Below, piece after piece: positions 17,228 to 26,105 of a stretch of 64,000 nt of DNA; the stretch's first letter is position 1; each line of letters begins with the position of its first letter. The stretch is taken from positions 62,001 through 126,000 of the forward strand of contig NZ_CP016771.1 in NCBI RefSeq assembly GCF_002288005.1, in the 5' to 3' direction. This DNA is from Candidatus Nanopelagicus hibericus (GTDB lineage: Bacteria > Actinomycetota > Actinomycetes > Nanopelagicales > Nanopelagicaceae). The translations under genes were made by a program, and so were the position numbers. Below the pieces are notes generated by a model, which was not told where the DNA came from, did not search any database, and saw only the letters and a list, made by a program, of their open reading frames with translations.

Positions 17228-18116
17228 TTCAGCTGCGTTACTTTCTAATAATTTCATTTACTCAGCGATGCTGTTTTATACATTAGCGTTTTTATCTCAC
17301 GCAGTTGAGGTTGCTTGGTCTGTCAAGACTCCAGCCTTAGGTGTTAAGAAAACTAAACTAGATTTCTCTCGAACTCAACGGGTGGGAAGACTTGCATCTG
17401 CCTTTTTAATTTTAGGCTTTTTATTACTTCTAGTAGGTGTAATTTTTAGAGGTATGTCAGCAAATCGGGTGCCATGGGGAAATATGTATGAGTTTTCAAT
17501 TACTGGCGCCCTTGCATTTACAGCCGCGTATTTGTTTGCATTACAAAAATACAAATTTCGTTGGTTGGGCTTGCCAGTTTCATTAGCGGTTTTATTGACC
17601 CTGGGTACTGCAGTGACTTTGTTATATCGACCAAGTGCGCCATTAGTTCCTGCACTTAAATCACCTTGGTTGGTAATACATGTATCGACCGCGATTATCT
17701 CTGGTGGAGTTTTCTTACTTGCAAATTGCATCGCAGCTGCTTATTTAATTCTGGATAGATACGAGCAGAAATCTGGTCGTCCTGCCTGGGCAATAAACCT
17801 GCCAACTCTAGAGACTCTAGATAACCTCTCTTATCGATTAGTTGCACTGGTGTTTCCACTTTGGAGTTTTTCAGTAATTGCTGGGGCTATTTGGGCTGAG
17901 GCGGCATGGGGACGCTATTGGGGATGGGATCCAAAAGAAACTTGGGCATTTATTACCTGGGTAGCGTATGCAGCCTACTTACATGCACGAGTAACAGTTG
18001 GATGGCGCGGTAAAAAAGCTGCTTGGCTTTGCTTACTAGCTGGATCTACATTCTTATTTAATTATATTTATATAAATGTGTGGGGCACCGGCCGTCACAC
18101 ATATTCAGGCTTATAG
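17217..18116 (+). CDS. ccsB: Cytochrome c biogenesis protein CcsB/ResC (CcsA family)
   Basis: A 299 aa polytopic haem-handling protein, partner of ResB. The tryptophan-rich WWD motif WGRYWGWDPKETW is at 231-243 and external histidines (HVSTAI region and HARVTVGW) are in place for haem coordination. About eight transmembrane helices are visible. It attaches haem to apocytochrome c outside the membrane. It ends the five-gene operon that begins with the histidine phosphatase, and its last 6 nt overlap the converging PLDc_N gene. Confidence 0.94.
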   Translation: MSDNSAALLSNNFIYSAMLFYTLAFLSHAVEVAWSVKTPALGVKKTKLDFSRTQRVGRLASAFLILGFLLLLVGVIFRGMSANRVPWGNMYEFSITGALAFTAAYLFALQKYKFRWLGLPVSLAVLLTLGTAVTLLYRPSAPLVPALKSPWLVIHVSTAIISGGVFLLANCIAAAYLILDRYEQKSGRPAWAINLPTLETLDNLSYRLVALVFPLWSFSVIAGAIWAEAAWGRYWGWDPKETWAFITWVAYAAYLHARVTVGWRGKKAAWLCLLAGSTFLFNYIYINVWGTGRHTYSGL

Positions 18117-18368
18117 CTTTCTTAAAAAGTCTGGATCATCATCTGGTGGAATGATTTTTCTTGGTCCACCACGTCCCTTACCTGGCCTTTTTGGTCTGCC
18201 TGCGATGAACCAAGCAATACTCCCCACAAAAATACCTCCAGTGAAAACAATAATTAATAGCCACGCCCATTTTGGAAATCTTCGCACTTTTTCTTGTGGG
18301 GTTATCGCACACTCAACAAAAGCATAAATAGTTATCACAGTTGCTAAAATTGCAAGCAATCTAATCAT
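18111..18368 (-). CDS. Small two-helix membrane protein, PLDc_N domain
   Basis: An 85 aa protein with an N-terminal transmembrane helix (about 3-22), a short charged turn PQEKVRRFPKWAW, a second helix (about 35-55) and a basic/acidic tail GRPKRPGKGRG ... PPDDDPDFL. This layout is the PLDc_N (phospholipase D-nuclease N-terminal) domain found as a stand-alone small protein in actinobacteria, near menA in several of them. Function unknown. It has no ribosome binding site. Confidence 0.8.
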   Translation of the reverse strand: MIRLLAILATVITIYAFVECAITPQEKVRRFPKWAWLLIIVFTGGIFVGSIAWFIAGRPKRPGKGRGGPRKIIPPDDDPDFLRKL

Positions 18369-18374
18369 GCGCAG

Positions 18375-18380
18375 AGTTTA
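18375..18380 (-). promoter_or_regulatory. -10 box of a predicted leaderless PLDc_N mRNA
   Basis: TAAACT, 6 nt (CTGCGC), then ATG on the minus strand. It sits in an 18-bp gap directly downstream of the menA stop. Confidence 0.48.
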
Positions 18381-18386
18381 CTACTT

Positions 18387-19235
18387 TTAAATATAAAGTG
18401 CAGCAGCAATTAAGGCTGACATAAGTAATTGAAGTCGTGCGGTGTTATTGAGCACATTGATTAGTTCTGCATCTTTTGCCCCATCTAAAACCTGCCTAAT
18501 AGCTTGGTATGTAAATGGCACACAAACAAGAGTTAGCACTATTAATTGATCGATCGTGATCGCAGTAAAAGCCAGTACTTGAGCGGTAATTAATAAGAAT
18601 GTAAAAAACTTACGGGTATTAAGATCTCCAATTCTAACCGCAACTGTGCGCTTACTAACTAACGCATCTTTTGGTAGGTCTCGTAAATTATTGATAACTA
18701 AAATTGCACAGGACAGCACGCCGACCGGGACTGATAGCAAAAGTATTTGCCAATTTAACTGCTCAGATTGAATATAGTAACTTCCAACTGTGGCAACTAG
18801 ACCAAAAAAAACAAATACAGATAACTCACCAAATCCCAAATACCCATAAGGTTGTTTGCCGCCGGTGTAGCCCCAAGCTGCCAAAATCGAAATACCACCA
18901 ACTGGTATTAGCCACAGTGAGACATTTAGTGAAATTAAGCTGCCTGCAGTGACAGCGATCAAAAATGAGATGTATGAGGCGGCTTTAACCGATTTAGCTG
19001 ATGCCAATCCTGATGCAACTAATCTGATTGGCCCTACTCGGTTTGTATCAGTGCCACGAATCCCATCAGAGTAGTCATTGGCATAATTAACCGCGACCTG
19101 AAGAGACAACGAGACGATCAAAGCCAGTAGGGCGTTAATCCAGTTAATTTCTAACGAATAAAATGTGCCAACTAAAACTGGAGATATTGCTGCAGGAAGT
19201 GTTTTAACTCTGGCACCAATGATCCACTTATTCAT
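18387..19235 (-). CDS. menA: 1,4-dihydroxy-2-naphthoate polyprenyltransferase MenA
   Basis: A 282 aa UbiA-superfamily membrane enzyme with about nine helices. It joins the polyprenyl chain to dihydroxynaphthoate to give demethylmenaquinone. The Mg-diphosphate binding motif is NDYSDGIRGTD near residue 54-64, and a second aspartate-rich loop is NNLRDLPKD near 183-191. The opening WIIGARVKTLPAAISPVLVGT is typical of MenA. Its start overlaps the end of menE by 8 nt, so the two are cotranscribed. Confidence 0.94.
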   Translation of the reverse strand: MNKWIIGARVKTLPAAISPVLVGTFYSLEINWINALLALIVSLSLQVAVNYANDYSDGIRGTDTNRVGPIRLVASGLASAKSVKAASYISFLIAVTAGSLISLNVSLWLIPVGGISILAAWGYTGGKQPYGYLGFGELSVFVFFGLVATVGSYYIQSEQLNWQILLLSVPVGVLSCAILVINNLRDLPKDALVSKRTVAVRIGDLNTRKFFTFLLITAQVLAFTAITIDQLIVLTLVCVPFTYQAIRQVLDGAKDAELINVLNNTARLQLLMSALIAAALYI

Positions 19236-20316
19236 CCATCACCTTTATCTTTTTTGCTAACTCGCTAGCTTTCACGCGATCTGGCTTATCAATAACTGTT
19301 TTAGGTATTTGATCAAATAAGTATATTTTCTTTGGGGTATAAATAGCGCCAAGAGTTTGGCGTAATTTTCCAAGTTGCATTTGAGAAGTGCTGCCGACGC
19401 ATAGCTGCTCACCCCACACCTCATCTGGCATTGCAAAAGCAATCAAATCTTGGGTGGGATAAATTTTTGCAATCATTTCTTCAACGAGGGCTAGTGATAT
19501 TTTTTCACCGCCTGAAATTATTACATCATCAGCTCTACCTAAAACTTTAAGTAAGCCATTTGATATTTCTCCTAAATCATTGCTTTCAAACCAACCACTA
19601 TTACCAATCTGACTTATCTCACCTGCAGCTGAAAGGTATCCAGATGCCATCATGGGGCCAGACAACTGAATTAATCCAGCAGGTGAAATTCTCACTCCAA
19701 CACCATCAAGTGGCTTTTGATTGTAAATACAACCTCCACACATTTCAGTCATACCGTAGGTGGTAACAACTTGAACATGTTTACTCGCAGCATCTTTTTT
19801 CATTTTTTCACTTATTGGTCCACCACCCACTAGTACTGCCTCAGCAGCAGTTAAATGTTCAAGTAATTTTGCATCATTGGTTAAGGCTTTATGAAGTTGG
19901 GTGGGAACAACCGAAATAAAATCAGTGTCAATGTATTTTTCTACATTTCTATTATCGACAACTTTTGTCCCGAGGGCAGTTGCTCTAAAAATTACATTTA
20001 ATCCAGCAATATGAGTTGTTGGCAATAAAAGTGACCAGCTATCTCCAGGGGTTGCACCCAAGAATTTATGGCTGGCATTTATAGATGCAATTAGCGCAGT
20101 AGATGAAATAGCGACAGATTTTGCTTCACCTGTTGAACCAGAGGTGGAAACAACAAGTGCAATTGATTTATCAATTGTTTTTTTGGAAACCTTACCGACT
20201 GCTAGCGCAGGGCCGGATCCTTCAAGTGCTACCGCTAAATTTTCCTGTAGCTGTGGGATTGACCACTCAGCCTGAATAGGGATTAAATCGCGCAGTTCTT
20301 TTTCTCCCATAATCAC
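19228..20316 (-). CDS. menE: O-succinylbenzoate-CoA ligase MenE
   Basis: A 362 aa member of the adenylate-forming family, short as in other actinobacterial MenE proteins. It activates o-succinylbenzoate with ATP and CoA. The P-loop VVSTSGSTGEAKSVAIS is near 51-67, YGMTEMCGG is the A5 motif, NDLGE and GRADDVIISGGEKIS are the A7-A8 hinge, and the late Lys is in IDKPDRVKA. The start is uncertain between GTG 20316 and the ATG two codons inside (20310). TAGCCT at 20320-20325 is a possible -10 box, and no Shine-Dalgarno sequence is seen. Confidence 0.92.
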   Translation of the reverse strand: MIMGEKELRDLIPIQAEWSIPQLQENLAVALEGSGPALAVGKVSKKTIDKSIALVVSTSGSTGEAKSVAISSTALIASINASHKFLGATPGDSWSLLLPTTHIAGLNVIFRATALGTKVVDNRNVEKYIDTDFISVVPTQLHKALTNDAKLLEHLTAAEAVLVGGGPISEKMKKDAASKHVQVVTTYGMTEMCGGCIYNQKPLDGVGVRISPAGLIQLSGPMMASGYLSAAGEISQIGNSGWFESNDLGEISNGLLKVLGRADDVIISGGEKISLALVEEMIAKIYPTQDLIAFAMPDEVWGEQLCVGSTSQMQLGKLRQTLGAIYTPKKIYLFDQIPKTVIDKPDRVKASELAKKIKVMDE

Positions 20317-20364
20317 CGTAGGCTATCTCTTATCTAAATACTACTTAAGCCTTTGGAGCATATC

Positions 20365-21243
20365 TTGAGCAAGCCAATTAAGCGACAGCCAGGTGAGAGA
20401 GTTATCCCTAATTGGCAAACAGGTAGTGGTGGGGAAAAGTTTGTTGATATTAAATATCAAACCGCTGAGGGTATGGCGAAAATTACAATCAATCGCCCAG
20501 AGGTTCGAAATGCTTTTCGGCCACAAACTCTTTTTGAATTAGCCGAGGCATTTAATCTTGCGCGGGATAATGATCAAGTTGGTGTAATTATTTTCACTGG
20601 CGCAGGCGATGAGGCGTTTTGCTCTGGTGGTGATATCAATGTTCGTGGTGATGATGGATATTTAGGTGATGACGAACTTAGTAAAAAAGGTATTGGTCGA
20701 CTAAATGTTTTAGACCTGCAGGTTCAAATACGCAGAACTCCCAAACCAGTTGTAGCAATGGTGGCTGGCTGGGCAATAGGTGGCGGACATGTGTTGCATG
20801 TGGTTTGTGATTTAACAATTGCTGCTGATAATGCAAAGTTTGGCCAAACAGGTCCGATGGTTGGCTCTTTTGATGGCGGATACGGTGCCGGTTTACTTGC
20901 AGCACATGTTGGGCAAAAGAAGGCTCGAGAGATTTGGTTTTTGTGTAGGCAATACGATGCACAAGAGGCGCTAGAAATGGGGTTAGTAAATACAGTGGTG
21001 GCTGTTAACGAATTGGAAGCAGAAACAGTTGCTTGGGCGCGAGAAATGTTGCGCCATTCGCCAATGGCACTTCGCCTCCTTAAGGCCAGCCTTAATGCCG
21101 CAGATGATGGTTTAGCTGGTGTTCAACAATTAGCAGGGGATGCAACCATGTTGTTTTATTTAACAGAGGAGGGTCAAGAAGGTAGAAACGCCTTTAAAGA
21201 AAAGCGTGAACCAAATTTTAATAAATTTCCTAAACGACCTTAA
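20365..21243 (+). CDS. menB: 1,4-dihydroxy-2-naphthoyl-CoA synthase MenB
   Basis: A 292 aa crotonase-fold enzyme that cyclises o-succinylbenzoyl-CoA. I place the start at TTG 20365, because GGAG at 20355-20358 then sits 6 nt upstream. An in-frame TTG at 20353 would overlap that site. Motifs: [13 protein letters not shown], the oxyanion loop [32 protein letters not shown], and the Asp of [15 protein letters not shown]. The last part KREPNFNKF is the usual MenB C terminus. menC begins 3 nt after the stop. Confidence 0.95.
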   Translation: MSKPIKRQPGERVIPNWQTGSGGEKFVDIKYQTAEGMAKITINRPEVRNAFRPQTLFELAEAFNLARDNDQVGVIIFTGAGDEAFCSGGDINVRGDDGYLGDDELSKKGIGRLNVLDLQVQIRRTPKPVVAMVAGWAIGGGHVLHVVCDLTIAADNAKFGQTGPMVGSFDGGYGAGLLAAHVGQKKAREIWFLCRQYDAQEALEMGLVNTVVAVNELEAETVAWAREMLRHSPMALRLLKASLNAADDGLAGVQQLAGDATMLFYLTEEGQEGRNAFKEKREPNFNKFPKRP

Positions 21244-21246
21244 GTA

Positions 21247-22188
21247 ATGTTTCCGTATCAACTACAAGTAGTCGCCCTACCAGTTAAATCTAATTTTCGT
21301 GGTCTAAAATTTCGAGAAGTAGCAGTATTTGAAGGCCCAGCTGGTTGGAGTGAATTCTCACCATTTATCGAGTATCAAAATAAAGAGGCTGCCGCCTGGC
21401 TTAAAGCTGCTATTGAATCTGCAACACTCGCCACTCCAACAGGCATTAGAGATGTAATTCCAATTAATGCAACTATTCCAAATGTTCCAGTGACTGAGGT
21501 AGCAGGCCTACTAAAGGATTTTGGTGGTTGTAATACGGTAAAAATAAAAGTCAATGATTATAAAAATGATCGCGCGATAGCAGCTGAAGTTATCAGAGTT
21601 ATTCCAAGTGCAAAAATTAGAATTGATGCTAATGGTGCTTGGAATTTAGAAGAAGCTGTTATAAATATAAGGAATTATGAGGATGAATTTGTTAGCCACC
21701 TAGATTATGTTGAGCAACCATGTATTGATATAGCAAATCTTAAATTACTTAGAAAAAAGATAAAAACCAAAATTGCAGTGGATGAATCAATAAGGAAACA
21801 TCTAAACGGTGATCTGACAAAACTGAAAGAGGTTGCTGACATAGCAATTATTAAATGGGCACCAAGTGGTGGTATTACTGCTGCTTTGAACCTAATCGAA
21901 AAAATCAAACTGCCCGTAGTAGTTTCAAGTGCCCTAGATAGCAGTATTGGTATATCTAATGGTTTGGCACTTGCATCAGCAATTCCTAATCTCTACGGCC
22001 CATGTGGGTTAGGAACAGTTGCACTACTTAAAGCGGATGTAACAAGTGCTCCACTGGTAGCCTCTAATGGAGTGCTGAAGAATCAAAAGATAACTCCAGA
22101 TCGGATAAGTGAATTAAAAGCTGGTAAAGATAGGCAAACTTGGTGGCAGGATAGGGCAAATGCAATTTATGATGGAGGGCTAATTTGA
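21247..22188 (+). CDS. menC: o-succinylbenzoate synthase MenC
   Basis: A 313 aa enolase-superfamily dehydratase converting SHCHC to o-succinylbenzoate. Catalytic residues appear in order: the Lys pair in NTVKIKVND, metal ligands in RIDANGAW, DYVEQPC and AVDESIR, and the second catalytic Lys in AIIKWAPSGG. It is shorter than E. coli-like MenC at the N terminus, as usual for actinobacteria. The menD TTG start overlaps its TGA. Confidence 0.93.
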   Translation: MFPYQLQVVALPVKSNFRGLKFREVAVFEGPAGWSEFSPFIEYQNKEAAAWLKAAIESATLATPTGIRDVIPINATIPNVPVTEVAGLLKDFGGCNTVKIKVNDYKNDRAIAAEVIRVIPSAKIRIDANGAWNLEEAVINIRNYEDEFVSHLDYVEQPCIDIANLKLLRKKIKTKIAVDESIRKHLNGDLTKLKEVADIAIIKWAPSGGITAALNLIEKIKLPVVVSSALDSSIGISNGLALASAIPNLYGPCGLGTVALLKADVTSAPLVASNGVLKNQKITPDRISELKAGKDRQTWWQDRANAIYDGGLI

Positions 22189-23747
22189 GCAATTCAACTA
22201 AATTAGCCCACTCACTGCTTAGGCAATTAATCGAAGTTGGCGTAAGTGATTTTGTAGTATCTCCAGGATCGCGTAATGCACCCTTTTTGATTGCATTAGG
22301 CGAAGCGGCTAAGAAGCAAATTATTGATTTGCATGTAAAAATTGATGAACGTGGTGCTGCATTTTTTGCGTTAGGAATAGCTAAAGCGAGTAAAAATTAT
22401 GTAGCAGTTATCTGCACGAGTGGTACTGCTGCAGCCAATTTTCATCCAGCAACACTAGAAGCTTTGCATAGCAATGCTAAATTGCTAGTTATTACCGCTG
22501 ATCGACCTGCTCGCCTTAGAAAAACTGGTGCAAATCAAACCACAAATCAAGTAGATATTTTCTCTCAGATTAAAACTCATGATCTATCTACGGAAATAAA
22601 TTTGAAGCCATTGCTAATTGGTGGACCACTGCACCTAAATGTGCAATTTGATGAGCCACTAATTAGTGAAGAAAAAAACGATTGGTTAGCTGGTGTAAAG
22701 ATCGCTCCCACTAAATATTTAAACAAAATTGGTGGCAAGCTTGATCTAACTACTGGTGTACTAGTTATCGGCCATGATCGTGCCGGCTTTACAGTTGACG
22801 AGGTAAATAGCTTTGCTGAAGAACTCAAGTGGCCGGTTATATCTGAAGATCCAATTTCATTCCCTCAAGCAATTGCACACACATCCTTATTCCTTACCGA
22901 TTCAAAAATTGCTAATGAATTAACTCCTGAAAATATAGTTTTAATTGGTCGGACAACACTGTCTCGAGGTACAAATGCATTTATAAATCTTTGTAATAAT
23001 TTGGTTGTAATTGATCCCAGAGTTGCAGATATTGATAACAAGCGCGAGGCTGATTTAATTCTTTCCTCACTGCCAACCGAAGTTACTACTCAAAAGAGTG
23101 ACTCATCCCTCTGGCAAAAAGCATCAAATATTGCAGCAGCTGAAATTGAGAGCATAACTTGGTCAGAACAATTAGCGGTGGTAAATATCTGTAAAGTGCT
23201 AGCCAATGAAACTGCGTTATTTGTTGGATCTTCAAGGCCAATAAGGGATATTGAAGCCTTTTGTAAACCACGCAATGGAGTGCAGGTGTTTAGTAATCGA
23301 GGCCTGTCTGGAATTGACGGCAATATTTCAACAATTTTCGGAATAGCTAAAGAGTTTGAAAATACCAGCGCGATACTTGGAGATTTAACTTTCTTACATG
23401 ACATCTCTGCGTTAGTTAATAGATCAGGTGAAAATATTCGCATCTTTGTACTTGATAACAATGGTGGTGGAATCTTTTCAACCCTGCCACAAGCTAATGC
23501 AGATAATTTTGATCAGTTATTTGGTACACCACATAATTTAGATTTAGAAAATGTCGTGGCTGGGTTTGGAGTTAAATCCACAACTGTAAGTGATTTAAAG
23601 GGATTACAACTGCATTTATCTAAGCCAATATCTGGCCTAGAGGTGGTAATTGTTAAGGTGCCAAGTAGGTCAACAAATGCTGGTAATTTAAAACAAATAA
23701 CTCAGAGAGTATCTAGTGCAGTGCGCATTGGAATTAATTTAGACTGA
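22185..23747 (+). CDS. menD: MenD, SEPHCHC synthase
   Basis: A 520 aa thiamine diphosphate enzyme that adds a 2-oxoglutarate-derived succinyl unit to isochorismate. TTG start with GGAGGG 5 nt upstream, inside the menC end. Motifs: VVSPGSRNAP (26-33 region), KIDERGAAFFALGIAKAS with the ThDP-activating Glu, CTSGTAAANFHPA, and the C-terminal NNGGGIFSTLPQA with Mg/ThDP ligands. The last 46 nt overlap the 3' end of menF on the other strand. MenH, the next enzyme, is not in this window. Confidence 0.95.
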   Translation: MSNSTKLAHSLLRQLIEVGVSDFVVSPGSRNAPFLIALGEAAKKQIIDLHVKIDERGAAFFALGIAKASKNYVAVICTSGTAAANFHPATLEALHSNAKLLVITADRPARLRKTGANQTTNQVDIFSQIKTHDLSTEINLKPLLIGGPLHLNVQFDEPLISEEKNDWLAGVKIAPTKYLNKIGGKLDLTTGVLVIGHDRAGFTVDEVNSFAEELKWPVISEDPISFPQAIAHTSLFLTDSKIANELTPENIVLIGRTTLSRGTNAFINLCNNLVVIDPRVADIDNKREADLILSSLPTEVTTQKSDSSLWQKASNIAAAEIESITWSEQLAVVNICKVLANETALFVGSSRPIRDIEAFCKPRNGVQVFSNRGLSGIDGNISTIFGIAKEFENTSAILGDLTFLHDISALVNRSGENIRIFVLDNNGGGIFSTLPQANADNFDQLFGTPHNLDLENVVAGFGVKSTTVSDLKGLQLHLSKPISGLEVVIVKVPSRSTNAGNLKQITQRVSSAVRIGINLD

Positions 23748-24931
23748 CTTTCCGCAAACTCTTTTTCAGGGTTTGAATCAGAGACTATTCCGCAGCCTGC
23801 AAAAATTCTTATAGATTTACGATCTTGTGAAAGTAAGCCGCACCTCAAAGCGATTGCAATTTCGCCGTCACCTTGGGCATCAATCCAACCAACCGGACCC
23901 GAATAGCGGTCTCGATCCATTTGTTCAAGCTGTGTAATATATTTTTTTGCAACCCCTGTTGGTGTTCCACACACTGCAGCAGATGGATGAAGCTGATTTA
24001 CTAATGTAAAAATATCTGCCTGTTTTGCACTGCTGTTTAAAACTCCAGTCACATCGGTAGCAAGATGCATGACATTTGATAAATGTAGAACAAATGGTGA
24101 TTCGGGAACATTGGTTGATGAACAAAATGGCGCAAGACCATCAGCCACAGATTTGACTGCGTACTCATGTTCTTCTAAATCTTTTGAGGATTTTGCCAAG
24201 GATGCAGCCAATGTCAAATCTCTATCTTCATTACCTGATTTACGAATAGTTCCAGCTAATACTCTGGAAGTTACTAATGATTTACTTAATCTGACTAATA
24301 GCTCTGGAGTTGCACCAACTAAGCCATCAACTAGAAATAACCATGTAGATGGGTACTCAATCTCAAGTCGCTGCAACAAACTGCGTGCATCAATTTCCTT
24401 GGTAGAGGTAGCGGTTAAATCGCGAGCAAGGACAACTTTTTCTACCAGACCATCTTTGATTGCAGCGATTACAGAAGTTACCTGCTTACGCCAATTTTCT
24501 TCACCTTTATCCGCATTTTGCCAGGTAATCTCGCCACTAACAGAGGCGTTATTAATACTCTCCAAATTAGGTTGTTTTGTATCACCAATCCAAGTTACCC
24601 AAGATTTGCCACTTTTTTGTCCAAAAACAACTTCAGGGATAACTAGCACTGAAGGTGAGGCGGAATCAAATGCGAAGGAAGCAAAAAGTAATGGCCCAGT
24701 GCCACTACCGTGGACATTATTATTAATTTGAAACTCCGAAAGTTGATGATTCCACCACGCTCGCGCTTGATCGAAGCGGTCCTCACCGGTAACAATTAAT
24801 TTTTTATACGTCCCAAAACCCACTAAACCATCACCGCTTCTTATCCATGCGCTAGATAGATCTAAATTAGTTTTTACCGAGGATAACTTTGGATGCTCTC
24901 CCAACATTTCAGTGGTGATTAAAACTGACAT
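23702..24931 (-). CDS. menF: Isochorismate synthase MenF
   Basis: A 409 aa chorismate-binding enzyme that makes isochorismate, the first committed menaquinone precursor. The conserved core includes KVVLARDLT with the catalytic Lys, LAGTIRKSGNEDRD, HEYAVKSV, HLATDVTGVL, LHPSAAVCGTPTG and the late FAGCGIVSDSNPEKEF. A siderophore or salicylate role is possible in principle, but the men context supports the MenF assignment. In M. tuberculosis the equivalent gene lies far from men. Here it converges onto menD with a 46-nt overlap and diverges from menG. Confidence 0.9.
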   Translation of the reverse strand: MSVLITTEMLGEHPKLSSVKTNLDLSSAWIRSGDGLVGFGTYKKLIVTGEDRFDQARAWWNHQLSEFQINNNVHGSGTGPLLFASFAFDSASPSVLVIPEVVFGQKSGKSWVTWIGDTKQPNLESINNASVSGEITWQNADKGEENWRKQVTSVIAAIKDGLVEKVVLARDLTATSTKEIDARSLLQRLEIEYPSTWLFLVDGLVGATPELLVRLSKSLVTSRVLAGTIRKSGNEDRDLTLAASLAKSSKDLEEHEYAVKSVADGLAPFCSSTNVPESPFVLHLSNVMHLATDVTGVLNSSAKQADIFTLVNQLHPSAAVCGTPTGVAKKYITQLEQMDRDRYSGPVGWIDAQGDGEIAIALRCGLLSQDRKSIRIFAGCGIVSDSNPEKEFAESQSKLIPMRTALDTL

Positions 24932-24936
24932 GATGA

Positions 24937-24942
24937 AATTTA
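24937..24942 (-). promoter_or_regulatory. -10 box upstream of menF
   Basis: TAAATT lies 5 nt upstream of the menF ATG on the minus strand; ATAAAT one base further is an alternative register. No ribosome binding site is seen. Confidence 0.35.
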
Positions 24943-24997
24943 TGCCTATCTATTTGTGTGATTTGTGTGTAAAGCCTACTGCCTAGAGAATAGGGGT

Positions 24998-25690
24998 GTG
25001 GTCCGCGCTAATCTGAACAAAGATCCAGACGATGTATCAAAGATGTTTGATGGCGTGGCAAGTAGGTATGATTTTTTAAATGACTTGTTAAGTTTGGGCA
25101 GAAGTAAGGCTTGGCGTAAGGCTGTGACCAGCATCATTGCCCCAAAGACTGGTATGAAAGTTTTGGATATTGCAGCTGGTACTGGATCATCATCAAGACC
25201 TCTGGTAGATAAGGGTGCTGAAGTAACAGCGCTAGATTTTTCAGCAGGAATGTTAAATCAAGGCCGGAGACAACACAAAGATATTAATTTTGTGCAAGGT
25301 GATGCACTAAAATTACCATTTAGTGAAAACACTTTTGATGTGACAACTATTTCTTTTGGTCTTCGCAACACGACTGATTCTATTGGAGCACTTAGAGAAG
25401 CCCTACGAGTAACAAAATCTGGTGGCAAAATAGTAGTAGCAGAGTTTTCGCATCCAGTTAATAAAATTTTCAGAAAAATTTATTTAAATTATTTAATGAG
25501 AGCACTTCCAATAATTGCGAAGCGAATAAGTAAAAATCCTGCCGCATATATCTACCTAGCAGAATCAATCCAGGCTTGGTCAGATCAGGCGGGGCTAGCC
25601 TTAATAATGCGTGAATGCGGGTGGAAATCTGTGGCTTGGCAGGACCTTACCTTCGGAATTGTCGCAGTTCACATTGGATACAAGGCTTAG
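24998..25690 (+). CDS. menG: Demethylmenaquinone methyltransferase MenG
   Basis: A 230 aa class I SAM-dependent methyltransferase completing menaquinone. I choose GTG 24998 over the upstream in-frame GTG 24965, because the protein then opens MVRANLNKDPDDVSKMFDGVA, as in actinobacterial homologues. The SAM motif is VLDIAAGTGSSS, followed by the UbiE/MenG signatures FDVTTISFGLRN and KIVVAEFSHP. A -10-like GAGAAT lies 6 nt upstream of this GTG. A short perfect hairpin follows the stop, before nuoA. Confidence 0.93.
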   Translation: MVRANLNKDPDDVSKMFDGVASRYDFLNDLLSLGRSKAWRKAVTSIIAPKTGMKVLDIAAGTGSSSRPLVDKGAEVTALDFSAGMLNQGRRQHKDINFVQGDALKLPFSENTFDVTTISFGLRNTTDSIGALREALRVTKSGGKIVVAEFSHPVNKIFRKIYLNYLMRALPIIAKRISKNPAAYIYLAESIQAWSDQAGLALIMRECGWKSVAWQDLTFGIVAVHIGYKA

Positions 25691-25705
25691 GTGGCAAAAG
25701 CCACC
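25690..25705 (+). other. Perfect 6-bp hairpin between menG and nuoA
   Basis: GGTGGC, loop AAAA, GCCACC, starting at the last base of the menG stop. No T run follows, so it is not a standard intrinsic terminator. It may stabilise the menG mRNA end or slow read-through into nuo. Confidence 0.5.
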
Positions 25706-25717
25706 GCTGGCTAACAA

Positions 25718-25723
25718 TAAGAT
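25718..25723 (+). promoter_or_regulatory. Possible -10 box for the nuo operon
   Basis: TAAGAT, 8 nt upstream of the nuoA ATG at 25732, with no good Shine-Dalgarno sequence. It would give a leaderless or nearly leaderless nuo transcript. No clear -35 is seen. Confidence 0.38.
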
Positions 25724-25731
25724 TTGACGGT

Positions 25732-26103
25732 ATGAATCCCTCAATAAATCCATATGTTCCAATCCTGGCGATCGGGGCAATTGGCTTGGGTTTTGCCATT
25801 TTCTCAGTGTTAGCTGCCGCTCTTACTGGACCAAAAAGATATAACAAAGCTAAGTCAGATGCTTATGAATGCGGAATTCAACCTTCACCGCAGGCAGCCG
25901 GCGGTGGAAGATTTCCAATAAAATATTTTCTAACCGCGATGTTGTTTATCGTTTTTGATATTGAAATTGTCTTTCTATATCCATGGGCAGTTGCCTTTGA
26001 TCAACTTGGGTTATTTGGTTTGGTTGAAATGGGATTATTTATTGCCACCGTATTTGTTGCCTACGCCTATGTTTGGCGCCGTGGTGGACTGGAGTGGGAT
26101 TAA
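25732..26103 (+). CDS. nuoA: NADH-quinone oxidoreductase subunit A
   Basis: A 123 aa membrane subunit with three transmembrane helices. I start at ATG 25732, because upstream in-frame codons would run through the menG end and hairpin. Conserved parts: the YECGIQPSP loop between helices 1 and 2, and the acidic helix [18 protein letters not shown]. It sits at the junction of the membrane and hydrophilic arms near the quinone site. nuoB follows after 2 nt. Confidence 0.95.
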   Translation: MNPSINPYVPILAIGAIGLGFAIFSVLAAALTGPKRYNKAKSDAYECGIQPSPQAAGGGRFPIKYFLTAMLFIVFDIEIVFLYPWAVAFDQLGLFGLVEMGLFIATVFVAYAYVWRRGGLEWD

Positions 26104-26105
26104 AA

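Noticed and set aside
20353-20364. Upstream TTG start for menB
   Set aside because: That TTG overlaps the GGAG site that is well placed for the TTG at 20365.
24965-24997. Upstream GTG start for menG
   Set aside because: It adds 11 residues not typical of MenG and has no Shine-Dalgarno sequence; GTG 24998 gives the normal opening.
25690-25705. Hairpin after menG as an intrinsic terminator
   Set aside because: The stem is perfect but no T run follows it, so I list it only as a hairpin.
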